DNA from: Eisenbergiella tayi
Lineage (GTDB): Bacteria > Bacillota > Clostridia > Lachnospirales > Lachnospiraceae
Assembly (NCBI RefSeq): GCF_001881565.1
Contig: NZ_MPDJ01000012.1
Span: 1-64,000, forward strand
Length of the DNA stretch: 64,000 nt
Direction: 5' to 3'
Part shown: positions 34,373 to 42,938 of the stretch, piece by piece
Numbering within the stretch: the stretch's first letter is position 1
Layout: every line of letters begins with the position of its first letter
Made by a program: the position numbers and the translations under genes
Notes under the pieces: generated by a model
Told to the model about the DNA's origin: nothing
Seen by the model: only the letters and a program-made list of their open reading frames with translations
The model's database searches: none

Positions 34373-35028
34373 TGGGCAGAGAAGACAGAATGGTTATTAC
34401 GAAAACAGAAGCAGTTAATAAAAGTAAATATGCAGTCAGTATTGATGGAGAATTCGCCTTTGTATTATACAAAGGCGAACTTCATAAATATGGAATTGCT
34501 GAGAACAGGGAAATTTCCCGGGATATATATGAGGAAATCATGGGGACGGTACTGCCTAAGAGGGCAAAGCTGCGCTGCATGAATCTGCTGAAATCCAGAG
34601 AATATACCAGGCAGCAGATGGAAGATAAGCTCCGTCAGGGAAAGTATCCGCCATCGGTTATCGAGGAAGCCCTCGCTTATGTGGAATCCTTTGGCTATAT
34701 TGATGATGCTGCATATGCCAGGCATTATGTGTCGGCCTATATGGAGCGCAAAAGCAGGAGAAGCATGGAAGATGAACTGAGACGCAAAGGAGTGGACAGA
34801 AGCCTTATTGAAGAAGCCATGCGTACCGTCCAGGAAGAGGATGGCCTTCAGGATGAAGAGGCCATGATTAAAGATTTGCTCAGAAAGAAGCACTATGATG
34901 CGGAAAGCGCAGACTTAAAAGAGAAAAGACGGATACAGGCTTTCCTGTACCGTAAAGGTTTTTCCCCGGATAAAATAAGAAGAGTTATGAACTGTGAGGA
35001 ATACGGAGCGGAAAACTCCTGGGAATAA
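34372..35028 (+). CDS. recX: Regulatory protein RecX
   Basis: RecX limits RecA filament growth. The 218 residues contain the helical triplets of the family: MNLLKSREYTRQQMEDKLRQ, VESFGYIDDAAYARHYV and the late RRIQAFLYRKGFSPDKIRRV. The start ATG overlaps the recA TGA, so translation is coupled; an internal ATG at 34390 is a weaker alternative. An N-terminal extension of about 60 residues, typical of clostridial RecX, precedes the core. Confidence 0.9.
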   Translation: MGREDRMVITKTEAVNKSKYAVSIDGEFAFVLYKGELHKYGIAENREISRDIYEEIMGTVLPKRAKLRCMNLLKSREYTRQQMEDKLRQGKYPPSVIEEALAYVESFGYIDDAAYARHYVSAYMERKSRRSMEDELRRKGVDRSLIEEAMRTVQEEDGLQDEEAMIKDLLRKKHYDAESADLKEKRRIQAFLYRKGFSPDKIRRVMNCEEYGAENSWE

Positions 35029-35080
35029 CAGGGAATCTTGTGCAAATGTTATGAAAATTGGTTAGAATATGCTTTTCTAC

Positions 35081-35109
35081 TTGACATAATACCTGTTATT
35101 TATTAAAAT
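35081..35109 (+). promoter_or_regulatory. Promoter of rny
   Basis: TTGACA (35081-35086), 17 bases, TAAAAT (35104-35109), about 100 bases upstream of the rny start, leaving an AT-rich leader of about 90 bases. Confidence 0.7.
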
Positions 35110-35207
35110 TGAAGTGTTGTAAAATCGCTTATAAGAATGTTTGGCGTACATACATTCTATAACAGATATTCGCACAATGAAAATTTAATAAGGAGGTGCT
35201 CCTGTCT

Positions 35208-36755
35208 ATGCTTAGTTATGTGATAGCAGTAGCGGTTACTTTGGTGATTTCTATCCCGATTACGTTTGCAGTAACTTCTGCATATAGGAAGAAAGAAACT
35301 GAGACCAAAATCGGCAACGCCGAAGACAAAGCAAGAGAGATTATTGATGATGCGGTGAAGACTGCGGAATCCAAAAAGCGAGAAGGACTGCTGGAAGTGA
35401 AGGAAGAATCCATTCGTGCCAAAAACGAACTGGATAAGGAGATCAAGGAACGCAGGTCTGAAGTGCAGCGCTACGAAAGAAGAGTGCAGCAGAAGGAAGA
35501 AAACGTGGACAAGAAGTCGGATGCCATCGAGAAGAAGGAATCCGTGCTGGCAGCAAGGGAAGAGGAAATAGCGAAGCAGAAGGAAGAAATCGCGAAGCTG
35601 AATGAGCAGAGAGTACAGGAACTGGAACGAATCTCAGGTTTAACCTCCGAACAGGCAAAAGATTACTTATTGAAAATTGTTGAAGATGAAGTGAAGCATG
35701 AATCGGCCGTGATGATCAAGGATATGGAATGCAGGGCCAAAGAGGAAGCAGACAAGAAAGCCAGGGAATATGTGGTTACGGCCATTCAGAGATGTGCGGC
35801 TGACCATGTGTCTGAGGCGACTATTTCCGTTGTACAGCTTCCTAATGATGAGATGAAGGGAAGAATTATCGGACGAGAGGGAAGGAATATCAGAACCCTT
35901 GAGACCTTGACCGGCGTGGATTTAATTATCGATGATACCCCGGAAGCAGTAATTTTATCCTCTTTTGATCCGATCAGAAGGGAAGTAGCAAGGATCGCGC
36001 TTGAGAAGCTTATAGTTGACGGACGTATCCATCCGGCAAGAATCGAAGAGATGGTGGAAAAAGCGCAAAAAGAAGTCGAAGTGATGATTAAAGAGGAAGG
36101 TGAATCCGCAGTACTGGAAGTTGGCGTACACGGTGTTCATCCGGAACTCGTAAAGTTACTGGGCAAATTAAAGTTCAGGACAAGTTATGGACAGAACGCT
36201 TTAAAGCATTCAATAGAGGTGGCTCAGCTGTCAGGACTTCTGGCATCAGAGCTTGGTTTAGATGTGAGAATGGCTAAACGTGCCGGCTTGCTCCATGATA
36301 TTGGAAAAGCCGTGGATCACGAAATGGAAGGTTCTCATATTCAGCTTGGAGTGGAACTTTGTAAAAAGTATAAGGAATCAGCAACGGTTATTAATGCGGT
36401 GGAATCACATCACGGAGATGTGGAGCCTACTACTTTGATCGCGTGTATTGTTCAGGCGGCGGATACTATTTCTGCAGCCAGACCGGGTGCGAGAAGAGAG
36501 ACTCTGGAAACTTATACAAGCAGATTAACTCAGTTAGAAGACATTGCAAACAATTTCAAAGGTGTGGACAAATCTTTTGCTATTCAGGCAGGTAGAGAGA
36601 TTCGCGTTATGGTAGTTCCTGAACAGGTATCAGATGCGGATATGATACTGATGGCACGTGATATTTCCAAAGCGATTGAAGCTGAATTGGAATATCCCGG
36701 ACAGATTAAGGTCAATGTTATCAGAGAAAGCCGTGTTTCAGATTACGCAAAATAG
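35208..36755 (+). CDS. rny: Ribonuclease Y
   Basis: RNase Y is the membrane-anchored endoribonuclease that initiates mRNA decay in Firmicutes. The 515-residue protein has an N-terminal membrane helix (LSYVIAVAVTLVISIPITFA), a long coiled coil (about 30-190), a KH domain (about 205-270, with GRIIGREGRNIRTLE) and the HD domain with H363-D364 in LLHDIGKAVDHE. The ATG at 35208 follows AGGAGG; an in-frame GTG at 35196 overlaps that site and is rejected. Confidence 0.96.
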   Translation: MLSYVIAVAVTLVISIPITFAVTSAYRKKETETKIGNAEDKAREIIDDAVKTAESKKREGLLEVKEESIRAKNELDKEIKERRSEVQRYERRVQQKEENVDKKSDAIEKKESVLAAREEEIAKQKEEIAKLNEQRVQELERISGLTSEQAKDYLLKIVEDEVKHESAVMIKDMECRAKEEADKKAREYVVTAIQRCAADHVSEATISVVQLPNDEMKGRIIGREGRNIRTLETLTGVDLIIDDTPEAVILSSFDPIRREVARIALEKLIVDGRIHPARIEEMVEKAQKEVEVMIKEEGESAVLEVGVHGVHPELVKLLGKLKFRTSYGQNALKHSIEVAQLSGLLASELGLDVRMAKRAGLLHDIGKAVDHEMEGSHIQLGVELCKKYKESATVINAVESHHGDVEPTTLIACIVQAADTISAARPGARRETLETYTSRLTQLEDIANNFKGVDKSFAIQAGREIRVMVVPEQVSDADMILMARDISKAIEAELEYPGQIKVNVIRESRVSDYAK

Positions 36756-36762
36756 CAAATGT

Positions 36763-36794
36763 AAAAGCCTTGCAGGTATTCCTGCAGGGCTTTT
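36763..36794 (+). terminator. Terminator after rny
   Basis: AAAAGCCTTGCAGG (36763-36776) and CCTGCAGGGCTTTT (36781-36794) pair with one mismatch around TATT, ending in a T-run. Confidence 0.85.
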
Positions 36795-36821
36795 AAAAAT
36801 TTAAGATAGGAGAGAATGAAA

Positions 36822-37364
36822 ATGGCGGATGAGTTTAAACGTTTGGACAGAGAACTGGTATATAAGGGTTCTATCGTTGATTTTTATAAGGATACGGTAA
36901 AGGTGCCTAACGGAAACGTGGTAAAGTGGGATTTTATCAAACATCAGGGAGCAGCTGCTGTGGTTCCGGTGATGGAGGACGGGAGAATCCTGATGGTGAG
37001 GCAGTACAGGAATGCCCTTGACCGGTATACCCTTGAAATACCCGCAGGGGGCCTGAATGGGCCGGAGGAACCTACCATGGAAGCGGCGGCCAGAGAATTG
37101 GAGGAGGAAACCGGTTATCATGCGGGAGAAATCAAATGGCTGATCACAATAAGAACCACGGTAGCTTTCTGCAATGAAAAGATTGATATTTATGTGGCTA
37201 CGGATCTGACACCCGGCAGTCAGCACCTGGATGAAGATGAATATATTAATGTGGAAGCCATGACGGTAGATGAATTATGCGATAAGATTTTTGCAGGAGA
37301 AATCGAGGATTCCAAAACGATTTCGGCGATTATGAGTTATCGTGCCAAGTACGGAAGCAAATAA
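36822..37364 (+). CDS. NUDIX hydrolase (ADP-ribose pyrophosphatase type)
   Basis: The 180-residue protein resembles NudF-type ADP-sugar pyrophosphatases: GIPAGGLNG-like EIPAGGLNGPEEPTMEAA leads into the NUDIX helix AARELEEETGYHAGE, which keeps the REx(2)EExGx core (RELEEETG). The start at 36822 is at better spacing from AGGAGA than the ATG at 36816. Substrate assignment to ADP-ribose is by family resemblance only. Confidence 0.85.
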   Translation: MADEFKRLDRELVYKGSIVDFYKDTVKVPNGNVVKWDFIKHQGAAAVVPVMEDGRILMVRQYRNALDRYTLEIPAGGLNGPEEPTMEAAARELEEETGYHAGEIKWLITIRTTVAFCNEKIDIYVATDLTPGSQHLDEDEYINVEAMTVDELCDKIFAGEIEDSKTISAIMSYRAKYGSK

Positions 37365-37447
37365 AATTGATAACAGGCTGATCCTTTGCATGCATGTGGA
37401 TACACAGAGGCGCATATATTGAAAAAAGCAGGCAAAGGGGTTTATGT

Positions 37448-38056
37448 ATGGAAAGAAGCGGCTTAGCCGAGACAAAATTGAATGGACGGATCCTGGCTCT
37501 TTTTATAGCCGGTTTTTTAGCAGGACTTGCTCTTATTTATATCGGGCAGGAAAGCTTTGTGGGAAATGCGGATTTTCTGGACAGTTACAGTGTGGGAAGA
37601 ATGGGAGTGCTGGATATAGATAACTCCATGCTGTTTTTTTACAGTTTAAAGGAACGGTTTTCACCGGCTGTGCTGTTGATTGCACTGACCATAGCGGGAG
37701 TGGGAAGTATTGCGGTAAGTATTTATCTGGTATGGGCCGGATTTTGTGCGGGCACAATCCTGTCAGTATTATCGATTCGCTATGGCATAAGAGGAATATT
37801 GATTTTTATGGGAGGCATTTTCCCCCAGATACTTCTTCTGGCGCCGGCATACCTCCTTCTTTTCCGATGGTGCCAGGGCTTCCAGGAGCGTATCCGCAGC
37901 ACCCGTTATAACAGCGCCGGTACCGGAAAATACGGAAGCTTGACAGCCTTCCGGGCAGGAACTCTTATTTTTATATTAGGAATGCTCCTTGCAGGATGCC
38001 TTGTTGAAAGCTATGTGAATCCGGTATTCCTGCAAAGAATTTTCCACTTTTTTTAG
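37448..38056 (+). CDS. spoIIM: Stage II sporulation protein M
   Basis: SpoIIM is the membrane scaffold of the SpoIID-SpoIIM-SpoIIP peptidoglycan-cutting machine for engulfment. The 202-residue protein has about five hydrophobic helices and the DUF95 features AGFCAGTILSVLSIRYGIRG and MGGIFPQILLLAPAYLLLF. The start at 37448 has a weak AAGGGG site. In Clostridia spoIIM is commonly next to xerD, as here. A general DUF95 protein is the alternative; its place beside xerD favours SpoIIM. Confidence 0.8.
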   Translation: MERSGLAETKLNGRILALFIAGFLAGLALIYIGQESFVGNADFLDSYSVGRMGVLDIDNSMLFFYSLKERFSPAVLLIALTIAGVGSIAVSIYLVWAGFCAGTILSVLSIRYGIRGILIFMGGIFPQILLLAPAYLLLFRWCQGFQERIRSTRYNSAGTGKYGSLTAFRAGTLIFILGMLLAGCLVESYVNPVFLQRIFHFF

Positions 38057-38159
38057 AAAAGTCTTACCATATATTGCGATGACAAAATATCGATCACCGA
38101 TATCTAGTGCTTAAGGCAAAATGAACAGGAAAATCCCGTGAAATCGGGGAAAATGCGCA

Positions 38160-38188
38160 TTGCTTTTCTGCGAAAAACTGATTATAAT
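38160..38188 (+). promoter_or_regulatory. Promoter of xerD
   Basis: TTGCTT (38160-38165) and TATAAT (38183-38188) with a 17-base spacer, 56 bases before the xerD start. Confidence 0.65.
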
Positions 38189-38243
38189 ATTTTTTGAATA
38201 TTCAATTGGTTTACATAAACGATTATCGGGAAGGCAATGGGGC

Positions 38244-39131
38244 ATGGAAAACGAGATACGGGATTTTATATTATATCTGCACGAAGAGAAAAAAACTTCA
38301 GTGAATACAGAGCTTTCTTATAAAAGAGATCTGCAGAAGCTGCAGTCTTTTCTCAGCGGACAGGGGATCGAGGACGTTGGGCGTATAACGGAGACTTCCC
38401 TGAACTCCTACGTGCTGTATCTTGAGAAAAACCAGTTTGCACCGGCTACTGTTTCCCGTCATATTGCGGCTGTGAAGGCCTTTTTTCATTTTATGCTTAA
38501 AAGGGGGATGGTTTCTGAGGATGTGACCGAGCGTTTAAAGGCCCCTAAAATAGAAAAAAAGGCGCCGGAGGTGCTTACTGTGGAAGAAGCGGCCAGGCTT
38601 CTGGAACAGCCCGGTAAAGACGCTCCCAAGGATATCAGGGATAAGGCCATGCTGGAGCTGCTGTATGCTACAGGAATCCGTGTTTCAGAGCTGATTTCCC
38701 TGAAGCTGTCCGATCTGAATCTGCGTCTGGGATATATTATCTGCAGAGACGGTATGAAGGAAAGAGCGGTACCCTTCGGCAATAAAGCGAAAGAAGCGCT
38801 GACTCTGTATCTTAAAGAAGCGAGAGAACAGCTTACAAAAGGAAATGAGGGAGATACCCTGTTTGTGAATTGCTCGGGAAAACCCATGAGCCGTCAGGGC
38901 TTCTGGAAGCTGATTAAGATTTATGCACGGAAGGCGGGGATTGAAGCGGATATTACGCCTCATACGCTCCGGCATTCATTTGCCGCACATCTGGTGGAAA
39001 ACGGTGCCGATCTCCATAGTGTACAGGAGATGATGGGACATTCTGATATTTCCTCCACACAGGTATATGCCAACAGGAACGGAAACCAGTTAAGGAATGT
39101 GTATCAGAGGACGCATCCCAGAAGCCGGTAA
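38244..39131 (+). CDS. xerD: Tyrosine recombinase XerD
   Basis: XerD resolves chromosome dimers at dif with its partner. The 295-residue protein has the N-terminal SAM-like core-binding domain and the catalytic domain with all active-site residues: R146 (TGIRVSEL), H240 and R243 (HTLRH), H266 (MGHSDISS) and Y275 (QVYAN). No integrated element or attachment repeat is evident nearby, so a housekeeping role is favoured. The open frame extends 28 codons upstream, over the promoter. Confidence 0.92.
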   Translation: MENEIRDFILYLHEEKKTSVNTELSYKRDLQKLQSFLSGQGIEDVGRITETSLNSYVLYLEKNQFAPATVSRHIAAVKAFFHFMLKRGMVSEDVTERLKAPKIEKKAPEVLTVEEAARLLEQPGKDAPKDIRDKAMLELLYATGIRVSELISLKLSDLNLRLGYIICRDGMKERAVPFGNKAKEALTLYLKEAREQLTKGNEGDTLFVNCSGKPMSRQGFWKLIKIYARKAGIEADITPHTLRHSFAAHLVENGADLHSVQEMMGHSDISSTQVYANRNGNQLRNVYQRTHPRSR

Positions 39132-39206
39132 GGTAGAAGATCCGGAATCCTTTTTTAAATTCCCTTTTGTGTTAAGAAAATGCTAAATATGGCCGGAAAG
39201 GCACTT

Positions 39207-39250
39207 TTATCTGTTTATTAATGTTTACATGTGTTATAATAAACAGATAA
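39207..39250 (+). promoter_or_regulatory. Palindromic operator over the DUF1538 promoter
   Basis: Perfect 14-base arms TTATCTGTTTATTA (39207-39220) and TAATAAACAGATAA (39237-39250) with a 16-base spacer. The right arm overlaps a TATAAT at 39235-39240, so the palindrome covers the likely -35 to +1 region. A protein bound here would compete with RNA polymerase. The regulator is unknown. Confidence 0.55.
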
Positions 39251-39318
39251 TGAGTGTATTTTGTAACTTGAATGAAGTGATGTATCAGCTAATGGCAAAG
39301 CAGAAAGGCGGAATATAT

Positions 39319-40860
39319 TTGAAGGTTTTTCGTAAAAATCTACAGGAAAAATTAAAGGAAACAGTAAAGGCCGTATTGCCTGTAATCGCTATCGTATTGC
39401 TTTTATGCTTTACAATAGCTCCGGTATCCCCGGGAATATTGATGGCTTTCCTCATTGGAGCAGTGCTGCTCACGGCGGGAATGGTATTTTTCTCTTTGGG
39501 AGTGGACATGGCCATGACACATATGGGGGAACGGGTGGGAACCTGTATGACACAATCGAAGAAGCTTTGGGTAGTTATTCCCATGAGTTTTATTCTTGGA
39601 TTCATTATTACCATATCGGAGCCTGATCTTCAGGTCCTGGCTGAACAGGTGCCTTCCATACCCAATATGGTGCTGATTCTGTCGGTGGCCTGCGGTGTGG
39701 GTGTTTTTCTGGTAGTAGCGCTTCTGCGTATGCTTTTCAGCATAGCGCTGCCTCCATTGCTTATATTCTTTTATGGACTGATATTTATTCTCACTTTTTT
39801 CGTTCCTAAGGATTTCCTAACAATTGCCTTCGATGCGGGAGGTGTAACGACAGGTCCTATGACGGTGCCTTTTATTATGGCAATGGGTATCGGTATATCT
39901 TCCATCAGAAGTGACCGGCATGCTTCGGATGACAGCTTTGGCCTGGTCGCTCTTTGTTCCATAGGCCCTATCCTGGCGGTAATGCTGCTGGGTATGATAT
40001 ATCGTCCGTCAGGCGGCGATTATATCCCTGTGGAAATACCCGAAATATCGGATTCTGTGGAGCTGTGGAGGTATTTTCAGCATGGCTTTCCGGACTATCT
40101 GAAAGAGATGGCAATTTCACTGCTGCCCATAGTTTTCTTCTTTTTCCTGTTTCAGATAATATTTAAACTGGTACCGGCAAAAGGCCTGATAAAGATAGGC
40201 GTTGGCCTTGTATATACATATGTCGGCCTTGTCCTGTTCCTTACGGGGGTAAATGTTGGCTTTATGCCTGCCGGTAATTATTTGGGAAGAGTTATTGCAG
40301 GGCTTCCGTATCGGTGGATTATTGTTCCCATAGGAATGCTCATCGGATATTTCATTGTCCGGGCGGAGCCGGCGGTCTTCGTTTTGACCAAACAGGTGGA
40401 AGAGATAACGGACGGTGCTATTTCTTCAGGAGCCATGGGACTGAGCCTGTCGGTAGGTGTGTCGGTTTCTCTGGGGCTGGCGATGATCCGGGTTCTCACA
40501 GGCATATCGCTCCTCTGGTTTATTGTTCCCGGTTATCTGATAGCGCTTGTCCTTTCCTTCTTTGTTCCTAAAATATTTACGGCCATCGCCTTTGACTCCG
40601 GCGGAGTGGCATCCGGGCCGATGACGGCTACCTTTCTTCTTCCCTTTGCCATGGGCGCCTGCCTGTCGGTGGGAGGGAATATTATTGCGGATGCATTCGG
40701 CGTTGTGGCTATGGTGGCTATGACTCCCCTTATAACCATTCAGATACTCGGACTGGTTTTCCAGCTGCGTGCACGGAAAGCGGAGAGCGAGGAAGCCAAG
40801 CTTGCTGCGGTTCCTGCTGAAGAAGCGGTATGGGGAGATTATGACATCATAGATTTGTAG
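39319..40860 (+). CDS. DUF1538 family membrane protein (putative transporter)
   Basis: This is a 513-residue integral membrane protein with about 12 or more helices. It is built from two similar halves, each with a motif of the type FFVPKxFxxIAFDxGGVxxG: the first at about residues 160-180 (IAFDAGGVTTGPMT), the second at about 415-435 (IAFDSGGVASGPMT). The start is taken at TTG 39319, six bases after AAAGGCGGA; ATG 39292 is an alternative with no site. DUF1538 proteins have no known substrate. The next gene is a two-domain PII-like protein, which suggests regulated transport. Confidence 0.8.
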   Translation: MKVFRKNLQEKLKETVKAVLPVIAIVLLLCFTIAPVSPGILMAFLIGAVLLTAGMVFFSLGVDMAMTHMGERVGTCMTQSKKLWVVIPMSFILGFIITISEPDLQVLAEQVPSIPNMVLILSVACGVGVFLVVALLRMLFSIALPPLLIFFYGLIFILTFFVPKDFLTIAFDAGGVTTGPMTVPFIMAMGIGISSIRSDRHASDDSFGLVALCSIGPILAVMLLGMIYRPSGGDYIPVEIPEISDSVELWRYFQHGFPDYLKEMAISLLPIVFFFFLFQIIFKLVPAKGLIKIGVGLVYTYVGLVLFLTGVNVGFMPAGNYLGRVIAGLPYRWIIVPIGMLIGYFIVRAEPAVFVLTKQVEEITDGAISSGAMGLSLSVGVSVSLGLAMIRVLTGISLLWFIVPGYLIALVLSFFVPKIFTAIAFDSGGVASGPMTATFLLPFAMGACLSVGGNIIADAFGVVAMVAMTPLITIQILGLVFQLRARKAESEEAKLAAVPAEEAVWGDYDIIDL

Positions 40861-40871
40861 GAGAAAAGTAT

Positions 40872-41558
40872 ATGAGTAAAGTATATTGGATGGTGACCAT
40901 CACCGGACGTGATCAGGGGGAACGGTTCTCTTCCATGCATAAGTCGGAAAAGATTCCTGTCATTCTGGTTGCTCTGGGAAAAGGGACTGCAAGCAGTGAA
41001 GTGCTTGATTGTCTGGGCCTGGAGGAAAGTGATAAAATTGTGCTTTTTACCGCGGTGACCGGAGATGTCTGGAAACATGTAAAAAAAGGCATGGAAACGA
41101 AGCTGAATATAGATGTTCCGGGTACGGGTATATCATTTATTGTACCGGTGAGCAGCATGGGAGGGCAGAAGTCACTCCGGTTTCTGCTGGCGGGACAGGA
41201 ATTTGAAAAAGAGGAGGAAGCAGTATTGAAGGATACGGAATATGAACTTGTTATAGTGGTTTCCGACTTTGGATATACGAATATGGTTATGGATGCCGCG
41301 AGGGAAGCAGGAGCAGGAGGCGGTACCGTAATCCATGCAAAGGGCACGGGAATGGAAAAAGCGGAAAAATTCCTGGGAGTTTCCCTGGCGTCGGAAAAGG
41401 AAATTACCTTTATTGTAGCCAGGACCGAGAAAAAGAAGGATATCATGAAAGCGGTAATGGAAAAGGCGGGTATGGAAAGTAAGGCAAAATCCATTGTATT
41501 TTCTCTGCCGGTAGCGGATACGGCAGGCCTGCGCCTTACCGGGGACTGGGAAGGATAA
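40872..41558 (+). CDS. Two-domain PII-like protein
   Basis: The 228-residue protein looks like two fused PII (GlnB-like) domains. The first (about 1-105) is divergent; the second (about 115-215) has the recognisable YTNMVMDAAREAGAGGGTVI and HAKGTG loop followed by ITFIVARTEKKKDIMKAVME. PII proteins sense nucleotides or small metabolites and bind transporters. The classical T-loop tyrosine and uridylylation motif are not seen. It is 11 bases after the DUF1538 gene and is followed by a strong terminator, so the two make a closed operon. Confidence 0.8.
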   Translation: MSKVYWMVTITGRDQGERFSSMHKSEKIPVILVALGKGTASSEVLDCLGLEESDKIVLFTAVTGDVWKHVKKGMETKLNIDVPGTGISFIVPVSSMGGQKSLRFLLAGQEFEKEEEAVLKDTEYELVIVVSDFGYTNMVMDAAREAGAGGGTVIHAKGTGMEKAEKFLGVSLASEKEITFIVARTEKKKDIMKAVMEKAGMESKAKSIVFSLPVADTAGLRLTGDWEG

Positions 41559-41572
41559 TCATAATCGAAAGC

Positions 41573-41610
41573 AAAAAAACAGCTGTCGCAGTCGGACAGC
41601 TGTTTTTTTT
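41573..41610 (+). terminator. Bidirectional terminator
   Basis: AAAAAACAGCTGTC and GACAGCTGTTTTTT, perfect arms around a 7-base loop, with A- and T-runs, between the convergent PII-like and aroF genes. Confidence 0.9.
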
Positions 41611-41647
41611 GAACAAAAGATAACACGAAAAACGCGGCATCCCTTGT

Positions 41648-42676
41648 TTATTCATATTCAGCAATATCATAAATCAGCTGTTCCGAGGCCTCCCAGGACA
41701 GACAGGGATCGGTAATGGATTTGCCATAAACACCGCCGCCTACTTTCTGGCAGCCTTCTTCGATATAGCTTTCCACCATAACGCCTTTGACAAGGGAATG
41801 GATATCTTTATTCAGCTTGCGGCTGTGCATGACTTCCTTGACGATGCGGATCTGCTGTTCCTGCTTTTTGTCGGAATTACTGTGGTTTGCATCAATGATG
41901 CAGGCCGGATTTTTCAAATCCCGTTCATTATAAAGAGTGAGAAGAGTGTTCAAATCCTCATAGTGGTAGTTGGGGATGTTGCGTCCGTGTTTGTTGGTAG
42001 CGCCGCGCAGGACGGTATGAGCAAGCTCATTGCCGGTGGTATTGACTTCCCAGCCCCGGTAAATAAAGGAATGGGCATGCTGGGCGGCATATACGGAATT
42101 CAGCATTACGGAAAAATCACCGCTGGTGGGATTCTTCATTCCTGCAGGGACATCAAAACCGCTCACGGTAAGACGGTGCTGCTGATCCTCTACGGAACGG
42201 GCACCAATAGCTACATAAGAGAGGATGTCCGACAAATAACGCCAGTTTTCAGGATAAAGCATTTCATCCGCTGCCGTAAGACCGGATTCTTCGATAGCCC
42301 GTATATGCATTTTACGCATGGCTATCAGTCCCTGAAGAAAATCAGGCTTTTTTTCCGGATCCGGCTGATGTACGATACCTTTATAGCCTTCCCCTGTTGT
42401 GCGGGGCTTGTTTGTATAAATTCTGGGGATTAGGATCAGCTTGTCCTTGACAGCTTCATTAATCCGGGCAAGCCTGGAGATATAATCACATACGGCGTCC
42501 TCATTATCTGCGGAGCAGGGCCCGATAATAACAAGGAATTTATTGCTCTTTCCTGTGATTACATCGCGGATTTCCTGATCTCTTTCTTCCTTCAGGCGGA
42601 CGAGCTTTTCCGGCATGGGATATTCCTTCCGGATTTCATCCGGGGTGGGTAATTTTCTTATGAATTCGAAACTCAT
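41648..42676 (-). CDS. aroF: 3-deoxy-7-phosphoheptulonate synthase (DAHP synthase, type I)
   Basis: DAHP synthase joins phosphoenolpyruvate and erythrose-4-phosphate, the first step of aromatic amino acid synthesis. The 342-residue class I alpha-type enzyme has IIGPCSADNEDAVCDYISRL, PRIYTNKPRTTGEGYKG, the GSRSV-type GARSVEDQQHR and DANHSNSDKK. Which aromatic amino acid inhibits it cannot be read with certainty. The gene stands alone behind an attenuator-like leader. Confidence 0.93.
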   Translation of the reverse strand: MSFEFIRKLPTPDEIRKEYPMPEKLVRLKEERDQEIRDVITGKSNKFLVIIGPCSADNEDAVCDYISRLARINEAVKDKLILIPRIYTNKPRTTGEGYKGIVHQPDPEKKPDFLQGLIAMRKMHIRAIEESGLTAADEMLYPENWRYLSDILSYVAIGARSVEDQQHRLTVSGFDVPAGMKNPTSGDFSVMLNSVYAAQHAHSFIYRGWEVNTTGNELAHTVLRGATNKHGRNIPNYHYEDLNTLLTLYNERDLKNPACIIDANHSNSDKKQEQQIRIVKEVMHSRKLNKDIHSLVKGVMVESYIEEGCQKVGGGVYGKSITDPCLSWEASEQLIYDIAEYE

Positions 42677-42700
42677 GGCGCATTTTCTCCTGTCTGTAAA

Positions 42701-42784
42701 ATAAAAACCGGGCAGGCCGGTAATAAGCCTGCCGGACAGCTTTCGGTAGGTACAGCCCGTGCGGTAGTCCCGTTAGAGCTGTCC
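42701..42784 (-). promoter_or_regulatory. Structured leader with terminator upstream of aroF
   Basis: The predicted transcript starts near 42784 with GGACAGCT, which pairs with AGCTGTCC ending at 42734 to close a stem of about 50 bases containing further G/C-rich pairing. Immediately downstream an intrinsic terminator (CCGGCAGGC / GCCTGCCCGG, then TTTTTATTTT, plus positions 42735 to 42701) precedes aroF. The two stems share the GG at 42734-42735, so they may compete. There is no T-box motif and no obvious aromatic leader peptide. A riboswitch or protein-controlled attenuator is possible. Confidence 0.6.
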
Positions 42785-42790
42785 GCGTAC

Positions 42791-42819
42791 ATTATAATAT
42801 AGAAAAACGTAAAGTGCAA
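42791..42819 (-). promoter_or_regulatory. Promoter of aroF
   Basis: On the minus strand TTGCAC (42819-42814) and TATAAT (42796-42791) are separated by 17 bases, placing the start at about 42784, the first base of the leader stem. Confidence 0.65.
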
Positions 42820-42839
42820 GCGCAGGAACGGATCCTGCG

Positions 42840-42902
42840 CAGGGTTTACGGACCCGCCGGGAGGGGAATCCGCTCCGGAAAGGCAGAGAGGATGGCGGCA
42901 GC
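42840..42902. repeat. Solo half-arm related to palindrome copy 2
   Basis: CAGGGT, CCGCCGGGA, GGAATCCGC, GGAAAGGC and GATGGCGGCAG occur in the same order and spacing as CAGGGT, CCACCGGGA, GGCAATCCGC, GGCAAGGC and GGGCTGGCGG in the right arm of the palindrome at 48067-48150. No core or opposite arm is present; a small hairpin (CGCAGGA/TCCTGCG, 42821-42839) lies where the core would be. It looks like a decayed or half copy. Confidence 0.55.
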
Positions 42903-42938
42903 CGCGAGGCGCAGGGCCGGCGTGAACGGGGACAATTA

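Noticed and set aside
38129..38148. Small TCCCG/CGGGGA hairpin upstream of xerD as a cyclic-di-GMP riboswitch
   Set aside because: None of the conserved riboswitch joints or tetraloop-receptor elements are present.
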